Assembly: GCF_900182695.1 (NCBI RefSeq)
Contig: NZ_FXTK01000004.1
Span: 124,001-188,000 of the forward strand
Reading direction: 5' to 3'
DNA: 64,000 nt
DNA from: Paracoccus laeviglucosivorans
GTDB taxonomy: Bacteria > Pseudomonadota > Alphaproteobacteria > Rhodobacterales > Rhodobacteraceae
Positions 1 through 7,456 of this stretch are shown piece after piece. A program made the position numbers and the translations under genes. The notes below the pieces were generated by a model. That model did not search any database and had not been told where the DNA came from. It saw only the letters and a program-made list of their open reading frames with translations. Each line of letters begins with the position of its first letter. The stretch's first letter is position 1.

Positions 1-1
1 T

Positions 2-235
2 TGGGAACCCCCGCTTCTGGCCTACGCCCTGAAATCACCCGCGCTATATGTCGGCGCGCAAGGCAGCCTGCGCGCCCATCGCGCCCGCATAGCCGCCCTG
101 ACCGCGATGGGACTATCGCAGGCGCAGACCGATCGCCTCGCCTCGCCCTTCGGCCTGATCCCCTCGGTCCGCGACCCGCGCAGCCTCGCCGCCTCAGTGC
201 TGGCCCAGGTGCTAGAACGCGCGCGGCTGTCCTGA
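2..235 (+). CDS. XdhC/CoxI family protein, C-terminal part
   Basis: Only the last 77 codons lie in the window; the 5' part is cut off by the window edge. The visible tail contains LYVGAQGS, then an R-x-H-x-x-R stretch, then SVRDPRSLAASVLAQV before the stop. This is the layout of the C-terminal Rossmann-like domain of XdhC/CoxI proteins (family pattern Y-[IV]-G-A-x-G-S ... G-L-x-I-x-x-R-x-P-x-x-[IL]-A). Such proteins help sulfurate and insert molybdenum cofactor into xanthine dehydrogenase or CO-dehydrogenase-type enzymes. No molybdoenzyme gene is visible, so the partner must lie to the left or elsewhere. Family assignment rests on this short tail only. Confidence 0.7.
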   Translation, partial: WEPPLLAYALKSPALYVGAQGSLRAHRARIAALTAMGLSQAQTDRLASPFGLIPSVRDPRSLAASVLAQVLERARLS

Positions 236-251
236 GGCGACGCGCGACGCA

Positions 252-322
252 CCCCTTCCGGCTTCTCGGTTCCCCAAATACCCCGGGGGTGAGGCGCGCA
301 GCGCCGAGGGGGCAGCGCCCCC
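252..322 (+). repeat. Dispersed palindromic intergenic repeat, copy A
   Basis: Between the convergent XdhC and P-type ATPase genes. It has a lead with CCTTCCGGCTTCT, then GGTTCCCCAAATACCCCGGG, and ends in a perfect GGGGGC-AGC-GCCCCC hairpin (308-322). Related copies lie at 42915-42973 and 58281-58335 (the last in inverted orientation), each also between convergent genes. Copy A is closest to the 58 kb copy. A role as bidirectional terminator or REP-like element is inference; there is no U-tract. Confidence 0.75.
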
Positions 323-2508
323 TACTTCGCACCGTGGGCAGCAACCGGATCATAGCCCAGCAGACGCAGCGCATTCAGCGTCACCAGAACCGTCGCCCCG
401 GTATCGGCCAGAATCGCGATCCAAAGCCCGGTGATCCCAAGGACCGAGGTGACCAGAAACACCGCCTTCAGCCCCAACGCGATCGCCATGTTCTGACGGA
501 TATTGCCCATGGCAGTCCGCGCCAGACGGATCAGCGCGGGCACATCGGTCAGCCGGTCGCGCAGGATCGCGGCATCGGCCGTCTCAAGCGCCACATCTGT
601 CCCCGACCCCATCGCAACGCCCACACCCGCCTGTTTCAGCGCGGGGGCGTCGTTGATGCCGTCGCCGATCATCATCACGCCGCCCAAGGCCTGCATCTCG
701 CGGATCGCCACCAGCTTATCCTCGGGCAGCATCTCGGCGCGGTGACCGATGCCCAGATCACCCGCAATAGCCGCAGCCGTCCGGGCATTGTCGCCGGTCA
801 GCATCGTCGTCTGCAGGCCCATATCGCCAAGCTGGCGAATGGCGTCGCGCACATCTTCGCGCGGCTCATCGCGCATCGCGATCAGGCCAAGCGGGCGGGC
901 TTCGCGGAAAACGGCCACGACGGTCTTGCCCTCGGCCTCCAGCATCGCGGCCATGCCGGGATCGGACAGCCCGCCAAGGCCCGACGCATGGCGCGGTGAC
1001 GCGACAAACGCCAAAGCGTCCCCGACCACCGCCTGCACCCCCTTTCCTGCCAGTGCCCGACTATCGCGCGTGGGGGGCAGCGCCATCCCCTCGGCGCGTT
1101 TCAGGATCGCCAGCGCCAGTGGATGACTCGATCCGGTTTCGACGGCGGCGGCGACGGTCAGCAGTTCCGCCTCGGTCACGCCTGCGGCAGGGCGCAGATC
1201 GGTCACGACGGGGCGGCCATGCGTCAGCGTGCCGGTCTTGTCAAAGGCGACGTGGCGCAAGCCCGCCGCCGCCTCGATCACGGCGCCGCCCTTCATCAGC
1301 AGGCCGCGCTTTGCCCCCGCCGACAGTGCTGATGCGATGGATGCCGGGACCGAGATCACCAGCGCACAGGGACAGCCGATCAGCAAAAGCGCCAATCCGC
1401 GATAGATCCATGTGCCCCAATCCCCACCCGCGAACAGCGGCGGGATCAGCACGACCAGCGCGGCCAGCGCCACGATGGCGGGCATATACCAGCGGCTGAA
1501 ACGGTCGATAAAGCGTTCGGTCGGCGCACGGGCCTCCTCGGCCTCTTCGACCAGCCGGATGATGCGCGATATGGTATTGTCGGCTGCGGCTTTGGTCACG
1601 GCAACGCGCAAGGCAGCTTCGGTATTGATCGAGCCGGCAAAGACCGCCTCGCCCGGACCGCGCGAACGCGGGATGCTTTCCCCGGTCACCGGGCTTTCGT
1701 CAACGCCTGAAACGCCCTCGACAATCTCTCCGTCCGCCGGGATGCGGTCGCCCGGACGGACCAGAACCGTCTGGCCGATGCGCAGGCTTTCGGCAGGAAC
1801 CTCGCGTGTGGTGCCCCCGGTTTCCAGCAGCGCGGTCTTGGGGACCAGCGCGGCAAGGGCGCGAATGCCTTCGCGGGCGCGGCCTGCTGCGACACCCTCC
1901 AGCACCTCGCCCACGGCGAACAGAAAGACGACCAGCGCCGCTTCTTCGGCGGCACCGATCACCAGCGCGCCGGTGGCCGCGATCGTCATCAGGCTTTCGA
2001 TGGTAAAGGGCTGGCCCATGCGCAGCGCAGCCCATGCGCGGCGCGCAACCGGCGCGACCCCGATCAGGCAGGCCGCGACAAACGCCCAATATCCGATGGC
2101 GGCAGAGGTGGTCAGTTCCACCAGCCAAGCCAGCGCCAGCAATGCGCCGGTCAGGATGACCAGACGCCCCTTGCCGGTGCGATACCAGCTTTTGCCGCGA
2201 TCCGCCGGGTCGTCATGGCTGTGCCCATGGCCCGAATGATCGTGGCCCGCATGATCGTCATGGTCGTGGTCATGCGCCGCCTGTCCGGCATCCTCGCCAC
2301 GCGCTGCGATGCCATAACCAAGGCTGCGCACCGTGCCCTCGACATCCTCGGGCCTGCCGTCCTGGGTCAGTGTCACGCTGAGCTTTTCGCTCATCAATGC
2401 CACGCTGACCTGACTGATGCCGGGCAAGCGTTCGACGGCCCGCGTGACCTTCAGCGAACAGGACGCGCAATCCATCCCCGTCACCGTCCATTCCTGCCGC
2501 CTGTCCAT
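322..2508 (-). CDS. zntA: Zn/Cd/Pb-translocating P1B-type ATPase
   Basis: Inner-membrane ATPase exporting divalent soft metals from the cytoplasm, 728 aa, normal length for ZntA. In order: N-terminal heavy-metal-associated domain with GMDCASC (Cys14, Cys17); a His/Asp-rich linker (about residues 79-100) that probably binds or senses metal; membrane helices; actuator loop with TGES (275-278); transport motif Cys-Pro-Cys (379-381); phosphorylation motif DKTGTLT (Asp423); GDGINDAP in the ATP-binding domain. The C-terminal helices carry Lys681 and Asp702 (LADTGAT), matching the Lys/Asp pair of Zn/Cd/Pb pumps rather than copper pumps. It is divergent from a MerR-type regulator, with a 19-bp-spacer promoter between them. 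Specificity for Zn, Cd or Pb cannot be separated from sequence. Confidence 0.93.
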   Translation of the reverse strand: MDRRQEWTVTGMDCASCSLKVTRAVERLPGISQVSVALMSEKLSVTLTQDGRPEDVEGTVRSLGYGIAARGEDAGQAAHDHDHDDHAGHDHSGHGHSHDDPADRGKSWYRTGKGRLVILTGALLALAWLVELTTSAAIGYWAFVAACLIGVAPVARRAWAALRMGQPFTIESLMTIAATGALVIGAAEEAALVVFLFAVGEVLEGVAAGRAREGIRALAALVPKTALLETGGTTREVPAESLRIGQTVLVRPGDRIPADGEIVEGVSGVDESPVTGESIPRSRGPGEAVFAGSINTEAALRVAVTKAAADNTISRIIRLVEEAEEARAPTERFIDRFSRWYMPAIVALAALVVLIPPLFAGGDWGTWIYRGLALLLIGCPCALVISVPASIASALSAGAKRGLLMKGGAVIEAAAGLRHVAFDKTGTLTHGRPVVTDLRPAAGVTEAELLTVAAAVETGSSHPLALAILKRAEGMALPPTRDSRALAGKGVQAVVGDALAFVASPRHASGLGGLSDPGMAAMLEAEGKTVVAVFREARPLGLIAMRDEPREDVRDAIRQLGDMGLQTTMLTGDNARTAAAIAGDLGIGHRAEMLPEDKLVAIREMQALGGVMMIGDGINDAPALKQAGVGVAMGSGTDVALETADAAILRDRLTDVPALIRLARTAMGNIRQNMAIALGLKAVFLVTSVLGITGLWIAILADTGATVLVTLNALRLLGYDPVAAHGAK

Positions 2509-2542
2509 TCCTGTCTCCGGGACTTGTCACCATCGAATCGGA

Positions 2543-2573
2543 AACCTAATTGCTCTAGCAACTATAGCTTCAA
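2543..2573 (-). promoter_or_regulatory. MerR-type promoter/operator for the metal ATPase
   Basis: Read on the minus strand: -35 TTGAAG (2568-2573), a 19-base spacer, and -10 TAGGTT (2543-2548). An imperfect dyad GCTATAG-TTG-CTAGAGC (2552-2568, one mismatch) fills the spacer. Overlong 19-20-base spacers with a central dyad are the hallmark of promoters that MerR-family regulators untwist on metal binding. The site is next to the regulator's start codon, so it may also set autoregulation. Confidence 0.8.
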
Positions 2574-2583
2574 GAGGTTTCTC

Positions 2584-3009
2584 ATGCTGACCATCGGAAA
2601 ACTCAGCAAGGCAACCGGGGTGAAGATCCCGACGATCCGCTATTACGAACAGATCGGGTTGCTGGCGTCCCCCGTGCGCAGTTCCGGCAACCAGCGCCAT
2701 TACGACCACGCCGCGCAGGAACGGCTGGCCTTTATCAGCCATGCCCGCGACCTTGGCTTTCCGCTGGACGCGATCCGAGAGCTGCTTAGCCTGTCGGACC
2801 GCGACGAACATGCCTGCGCCACCGCCGACGACATCGCGCGCCGCCAGCTCGCGGCGGTCAAGGCCCGGATCGCACGGCTGAATGCGCTGCAGGTGGAATT
2901 ACAGCGGATGCTGGATCATTGCCACGGTGGCAGCCTGTCGGATTGCCGCGTCATTCAGGTGCTTGGGGATCACGGCCTTTGCCGTCACGATCACGGACGC
3001 GCGGCCTGA
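2584..3009 (+). CDS. MerR-family metal-responsive regulator (CadR/ZntR/PbrR type)
   Basis: 141 aa. The N-terminus MLTIGKLSKATGVKIPTIRY is a MerR winged helix, followed by the YYEQIGLL segment and a long dimerisation helix. Metal-ligand cysteines are Cys78, Cys113 and Cys121, the spacing of ZntR/CadR/PbrR, plus Cys133 in a C-terminal C-R-H-D-H tail. The start at 2584 is where the family N-terminus begins; the frame stays open further upstream, but that extension has no homologous character and would run across the operator. Divergent from the metal ATPase, which it presumably activates. The last 19 bases overlap the 3' end of the convergent LysR gene. Whether Zn, Cd or Pb is the inducer is undecided. 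Confidence 0.88.
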   Translation: MLTIGKLSKATGVKIPTIRYYEQIGLLASPVRSSGNQRHYDHAAQERLAFISHARDLGFPLDAIRELLSLSDRDEHACATADDIARRQLAAVKARIARLNALQVELQRMLDHCHGGSLSDCRVIQVLGDHGLCRHDHGRAA

Positions 3010-3839
3010 CGCTGCGCCAACGCCTCGCGCATGGCGGCGATCAGCGGGGCCGCGGGGCCGCCCGCCTCCCATGCATAAAGCGACACCCGCATGGCAGGTT
3101 CGACCCCGAACGGCTGATACCGGCGCACCGCCCGCCCCACCACCGCCGCCTGCGGCAAAAGCGAGACGCCAAGCCCCGCCTCGATCGCGGTCAGGACGCT
3201 GGGCAGGCTGTTGCCCGCAAATGCCACATACCAGCGCAGATTTTCCGCCTCGGCGCGGCGGAACATGTCGTCGCGGTAAAGCCCGCCGGGTGGAAACGTG
3301 ACCAGAGGCAAGGGATCGGCCCAATCGGGCGCATTCAGGCTTTCGAACCAACCGATGGGTTCGGGAAAGCTGGCGCGGCAGTCCGGCCCTGCCTCGGGTT
3401 CCTTGACGACGATCAGGTCAAATTCGCCTTGACGGTAACGTGCGGACAGATCGCGGCTTAGTCCTGCCGTCACGTCCAGGCGGATACGCCGGTTCTGGGC
3501 AGTGAAGTCCGCAAATATCCGCGCGGTCGGCAGGGTGAAAATGTCTTCGGCCAGACCGATGCGCAGCGATTGCGTGCCTGCCGGATCGCGCAGCGCGCGG
3601 TCTGCTTCGTCCTGAAGCGACAGGATGCGGCGGGCATAACCGATCAATCGCTCGCCTGCCGGGGTCAGGCCGACGGGGCGCTGTTCGCGGTCGATCAGCG
3701 CGTGGCCAAGCTGTTCCTCAAGCCGGCCGATCTGCTGGCTGATGGTTGATTGCGTCATGTGCAGCCGCTCGGCCGCGCGGGTGAAGCTGGCATCGTCGAT
3801 CACGCCGACAAAAGCGCGCAGCAGGCGTGGATCAAGCAT
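2991..3839 (-). CDS. LysR-family transcriptional regulator
   Basis: 282 aa. N-terminal winged helix-turn-helix typical of LysR proteins (ASFTRAAERLHMTQSTISQQ, with the family L-E-x-x-L-G in LEEQLGHAL), then a periplasmic-binding-protein-like effector domain (about 90-280). It is divergent from the Tat-exported amidohydrolase gene, so it most likely controls that gene and the following module; the effector is unknown. A perfect ATTCA-N9-TGAAT dyad lies 5 bases upstream of its start codon. Its 3' end overlaps the merR gene by 19 bases, which is probably only compaction. Confidence 0.88.
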   Translation of the reverse strand: MLDPRLLRAFVGVIDDASFTRAAERLHMTQSTISQQIGRLEEQLGHALIDREQRPVGLTPAGERLIGYARRILSLQDEADRALRDPAGTQSLRIGLAEDIFTLPTARIFADFTAQNRRIRLDVTAGLSRDLSARYRQGEFDLIVVKEPEAGPDCRASFPEPIGWFESLNAPDWADPLPLVTFPPGGLYRDDMFRRAEAENLRWYVAFAGNSLPSVLTAIEAGLGVSLLPQAAVVGRAVRRYQPFGVEPAMRVSLYAWEAGGPAAPLIAAMREALAQRQAARP

Positions 3840-3843
3840 GAAG

Positions 3844-3862
3844 ATTCATCCATTTTGTGAAT
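3844..3862. promoter_or_regulatory. Candidate LysR operator (ATTCA-N9-TGAAT)
   Basis: Perfect 5-base dyad ATTCA/TGAAT with a 9-base spacer in the 110-base divergent region between lysR and the amidohydrolase gene. A second nested dyad, CCATT-TTGTG-AATGG, spans 3850-3864. The outer one fits the T-N11-A architecture of LysR-type operators. Its position next to the lysR start codon suggests autoregulation plus control of the divergent gene. No convincing -35/-10 pair could be assigned. Confidence 0.45.
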
Positions 3863-3949
3863 GGAAACTATTGCATGATTTAATTTCCGAATGAACCCGC
3901 ACGTTGATAACCTTGCGAACATCACGAAACAAAAACAGGGGATCGCCAG

Positions 3950-5320
3950 ATGTCACAGTCGCAAGGTCACAGCCGCAGGGAATTCCTGTGCCGCAGCGGG
4001 GCGCTGGCCACCGCCTCGGCTGCCATGTTCACCGGAACCGCAGCCGTGGCCCAAGCCGCGCCCGATGCCGTCAGCGCGATTGCCGACAAGCATTACTTTC
4101 TGCGCGACGTGCGGCTGGAGATCGGCTTTACCCGCGACGGCGATGTGGTGACGGGCACGGAAACCGCGCTGCACACGCTGGAAATCCGCGACGGACGCAT
4201 CGCCGCGATCCTTGCCGCCGATGCAGCCCCGGTGGCTGGCGTGCCGCAATACAGCGCAGGCGGAATGCTGGCGCTGCCGCCGATGCGCGACATGCATATC
4301 CATCTGGACAAGACCTTTTACGGCGGCCCGTGGCAGGCCCCGCTGCCGCGCAAGGGCAAGACGATCATGGACATGATCGCGCGCGAACAGGTGCTGCTGC
4401 CGCAGCTTTTGCCCAGCTCGCAGGAACGGGCGGACATGCTGATCGACCTGCTGCTGGCCCACGGCACGACCACGGCGCGCAGTCATTGCAATATTGATCC
4501 GGTCAGCGGGCTGAAAAGCCTTGAGCATCTGAACCTGGCGCTGGCCGCCCGCAAAGACGATTTTGCCTGTGAGATCGTGGCCTTTCCCCAGCACGGGCTG
4601 CTGCATTCCAAGGTCGATGGCCTGATGCGGGAATCAATGGATCTGGGCGTCACCCATGTCGGCGGGCTGGACCCGACCAATGTGGACGGTGCGATGGAGG
4701 CATCGCTGGACGCGATGTTCCAGATTGCGCTGGACCATGACAAGGCGGTGGACATCCATATCCACGAATCCACCCCGGCAGGTATCGCGGCCCTGCGCTA
4801 CATGGTCGATACGGTCGAGGCGAACGCGGCCCTGAAAGACCGCGTGACCTTCAGCCACGCCTTCGCGCTTGCCAAGCTGGACGAGGGTGAACTGGACGAA
4901 TTGGGCGGGCGCATGGCCGCGCAGGGGATCAGCGTGGCCTCCAGCGTGCCGATCGGGAAATCGGTCATGCCGCTGCAAGCCCTGCGCGACAAGGGCGTGA
5001 CGATCATGGCCGGGACCGACAGCGTGATCGACCACTGGTCGCCCTTTGGCAGTGGCGACATGATGGACAAGGCCAATCTATATGCCCAGCTTTACGCCGG
5101 CAGCGACGAGGCGAGCCTGTCCCGCTCGCTTTGGATCGCCACGGGCGACGTGCTGCCGCTGGACGATCAGGGCCAGCAGGTCTGGCCGAAGGCAGGTGAT
5201 GCGGCGGGCTTTGTGCTGACCGACGCAAGCTGTTCGGCCGAAACGGTGGCGCGTTGTTCGCCCCGCCGCGCAACCTTCCATGCCGGACGTCTGGTCTATG
5301 GCCAGATCGCCCAAGGCTGA
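3950..5320 (+). CDS. Tat-exported cytosine-deaminase-like amidohydrolase
   Basis: 456 aa. The N-terminus has a twin-arginine signal (S-R-R-E-F-L at 8-13, hydrophobic stretch, AxA-type end near residue 37), so the enzyme probably folds in the cytoplasm and acts in the periplasm. The body is an amidohydrolase-superfamily TIM barrel with metal ligands His116/His118 (HIHLDKTF), His270 and Glu273 (DIHIHE), His303 (SHAF) and Asp357 (MAGTDSV), the pattern of the CodA cytosine/isoguanine deaminase subgroup. CodA itself is cytosolic, so export is unusual; the true substrate may be another cyclic amide, amidine or N-heterocycle. RBS CAGGGGA is about 6 bases before the ATG. Divergent from lysR and 22 bases ahead of a SnoaL-like gene, probably in one operon. 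Confidence 0.82.
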   Translation: MSQSQGHSRREFLCRSGALATASAAMFTGTAAVAQAAPDAVSAIADKHYFLRDVRLEIGFTRDGDVVTGTETALHTLEIRDGRIAAILAADAAPVAGVPQYSAGGMLALPPMRDMHIHLDKTFYGGPWQAPLPRKGKTIMDMIAREQVLLPQLLPSSQERADMLIDLLLAHGTTTARSHCNIDPVSGLKSLEHLNLALAARKDDFACEIVAFPQHGLLHSKVDGLMRESMDLGVTHVGGLDPTNVDGAMEASLDAMFQIALDHDKAVDIHIHESTPAGIAALRYMVDTVEANAALKDRVTFSHAFALAKLDEGELDELGGRMAAQGISVASSVPIGKSVMPLQALRDKGVTIMAGTDSVIDHWSPFGSGDMMDKANLYAQLYAGSDEASLSRSLWIATGDVLPLDDQGQQVWPKAGDAAGFVLTDASCSAETVARCSPRRATFHAGRLVYGQIAQG

Positions 5321-5342
5321 TACCGCATAAGGAACCATGGAC

Positions 5343-5765
5343 ATGAACCAGCAATCGGAACGCGACCTGTCGGCGGTCAAGGAATATCTGGACGCCACGA
5401 TGGCCCCCGACCCGCAACGCGCGGCCAAGGTCGTGGCGCCGGGCTTTGTCTGCCGCTTTACGGGCAACCGTAAATTCGACGCGCCGGACGGCCCGACAGG
5501 CTTTAATGCCGCCCGCTATAAATGGGTCAAGAAACGCATCGAGCGTTATGATGTCGTCCCCGGAGATCGGCAGACCATCATCTACAGCCTCGGCTATCTT
5601 TACGGCGAATGGCCCGATGGCACGGCGTTTGACAATAACCGCTATGTCGATCGCTTCGTGGTCCAGGACGGGCTTATCCTTGAAACCGATGTCTGGAATG
5701 ACAGCGCCGAATGGATCCTTGATCCCGACTGCGCAACAGCTGGCCAGTCCCGCGCGGCGGAATAA
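5343..5765 (+). CDS. SnoaL/NTF2-like protein
   Basis: About 140 aa, with the alpha+beta cone pattern of SnoaL-like polyketide cyclase / NTF2-like proteins: an N-terminal helix, then alternating strands ending V-Q-D-G-L-I-L-E-T-D-V-W. Members may be isomerases, dehydratases, hydrolases or simple ligand binders; no function can be named. Two ATGs are possible, 5337 and 5343. The AAGGA at 5329-5333 is only 3 bases from the first but 9 from the second, which I therefore prefer. It follows the amidohydrolase by 22 bases and ends 3 bases before the convergent GMC oxidoreductase, so it probably works on the same pathway. Confidence 0.72.
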   Translation: MNQQSERDLSAVKEYLDATMAPDPQRAAKVVAPGFVCRFTGNRKFDAPDGPTGFNAARYKWVKKRIERYDVVPGDRQTIIYSLGYLYGEWPDGTAFDNNRYVDRFVVQDGLILETDVWNDSAEWILDPDCATAGQSRAAE

Positions 5766-5768
5766 GCG

Positions 5769-7361
5769 TTAGCCGCGCGCGTCCTCAAGCATCATGCGCG
5801 CGGCCTTTTCCGCGATCATCAGCGTCGGCGCATTGGTGTTGCCGCTGGTGATCGTCGGCATGACCGAGGCATCCGCGATCCGCAGCCGCCCCAAGGCCCG
5901 CAGCCGCAAGCGCGGGTCCACGACCGAGGCATCATCACTGCCCATGCGGCAGGTGCCGACCGGATGAAAGATCGTCGTGCCGATGTCGCCCGCCGCCCGC
6001 GCCAGATCGTCGCCATAGCTGGGGCCGGGCTTGTGTTCCTGCGGCAGCAACCGCGCAAAGGCGGGCTGCGACACGATATGCCGGGTCAGGCGGATGGAAC
6101 GGGCGGCCACCTCGCGGTCGCCCTCGGTCGCCAGATAGTTCGGGCGGATCGCCGGATGGGCGCGGAAATCCGGCCCCTTGGCATGAACCGATCCCCGGCT
6201 TTCGGGGCGCAGGTTGCAGACCGAGGCCGTCATGGCGGGGAATGCGTGGATCGGGTCGCCGAACTTGTCCAGACTGACCGGCTGAACATGATATTCCAGA
6301 TCGGCTGTCTCCTTTTCGGGGCCGGATCGGGTGAAGATGCCGACCTGACTGGGCGCCATCGACATCGGCCCTGAGCGACGCCAAGCGTATTCCAGCCCGA
6401 TCGCCGCCTTGCCCATCAGGCGCGAAGCCTTTTCGTTCAGCGTAGGCACGCCCGTCACCTTGTAGACCATGCGCAATTGCAGATGGTCCTGCAGATTTTC
6501 ACCGACGCCTGGCACCTCGGCCAGCGGCGCGATGCCCGCCGCCTGCAAGGCCGATCCGCGCCCGATGCCCGACAGCTCCAGCAGGTGGGGCGAGCCTATG
6601 GCCCCGGCGCATAGCACCGTCTCGCGCGTGGCACACGCCTCGATCCGCTGGCCTTGGTGATGAAAGACGACGCCGCGCACCTCGCCCGCCTTGATGATCA
6701 GGTGTTCGGCCTGCGCCCCGGTCAGGACGCACAGGTTCGCCCGCCCCTTGGCCGGACGCAGAAACGCCTTCGAGGTGTTCCAGCGAATCCCGGACCGCTG
6801 GTTCACGTCGAAATATCCGCCGCCTTCGTTGTCGCCGGTGTTGAAATCGGCGACGCGCGGAATACCCGCCTGTTCTGCCGCATCCAGAAACGCATCCAGC
6901 ACGTCCCAGCGCACGCGGGCCTTTTCCACCCGCCATTCGCCGCCCGCGCCATGCAGGTCGGACGCGCCGCGATGGTGATCCTCATGCGCGATGAACAGCG
7001 GCAGCACGTCATCCCAGCCCCAGCCGGCGCAACCCATTTGCCGCCACTGGTCGTAATCGCGCGCCTGCCCACGCATATAGATCATGCCGTTGATCGAGGA
7101 ACATCCGCCCAGCACGCGCCCACGCGGATAGATCAGGGCGCGCCCGTTCAGCCCGGCCTCTGGCTCGGTCGTGAAACCCCAGTCGGTGCGTGGATTGCCG
7201 ATGCAGTAAAGATAGCCGACCGGAATATGGATCCAGTGGTAGTTGTCGCGCCCGCCCGCCTCAAGCAGCAGCACGCGATTGCGGGTATCGGCACTTAGCC
7301 GGTTCGCCATGACGCAGCCTGCGCTGCCCGCCCCGATGACGATGTAATCGTAATTGTCCAT
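5769..7361 (-). CDS. GMC-family FAD-dependent oxidoreductase (choline-dehydrogenase-like)
   Basis: 530 aa. The N-terminal dinucleotide fold IVIGAGSAGCVMA starts at residue 6 and is followed by LLLEAGG; the second GMC signature region LCAGAIGSPHLLELSGIG is present, and the C-terminal active-site region includes HPVGTCRMG and SGNTNAPTLMIAEKAA. These enzymes oxidise alcohols to aldehydes with FAD. The start was set at 7361 because the FAD fold begins directly after it; upstream in-frame codons would add non-homologous residues. It lies downstream of the MHS permease gene on the same strand (95-base gap), suggesting import and then oxidation. The substrate is unknown; no betaine-aldehyde dehydrogenase or BetI gene lies beside it, so choline is not specifically supported. 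Confidence 0.88.
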   Translation of the reverse strand: MDNYDYIVIGAGSAGCVMANRLSADTRNRVLLLEAGGRDNYHWIHIPVGYLYCIGNPRTDWGFTTEPEAGLNGRALIYPRGRVLGGCSSINGMIYMRGQARDYDQWRQMGCAGWGWDDVLPLFIAHEDHHRGASDLHGAGGEWRVEKARVRWDVLDAFLDAAEQAGIPRVADFNTGDNEGGGYFDVNQRSGIRWNTSKAFLRPAKGRANLCVLTGAQAEHLIIKAGEVRGVVFHHQGQRIEACATRETVLCAGAIGSPHLLELSGIGRGSALQAAGIAPLAEVPGVGENLQDHLQLRMVYKVTGVPTLNEKASRLMGKAAIGLEYAWRRSGPMSMAPSQVGIFTRSGPEKETADLEYHVQPVSLDKFGDPIHAFPAMTASVCNLRPESRGSVHAKGPDFRAHPAIRPNYLATEGDREVAARSIRLTRHIVSQPAFARLLPQEHKPGPSYGDDLARAAGDIGTTIFHPVGTCRMGSDDASVVDPRLRLRALGRLRIADASVMPTITSGNTNAPTLMIAEKAARMMLEDARG

Positions 7362-7456
7362 GCCCGTCCCCCCATCAGGCAGGATGAAAGCAATCGCGCG
7401 CCAGCACAAGGCGCGGCATGGGCGAAGGCGACGCATGGCCGCCCCCGCCTGATTTA

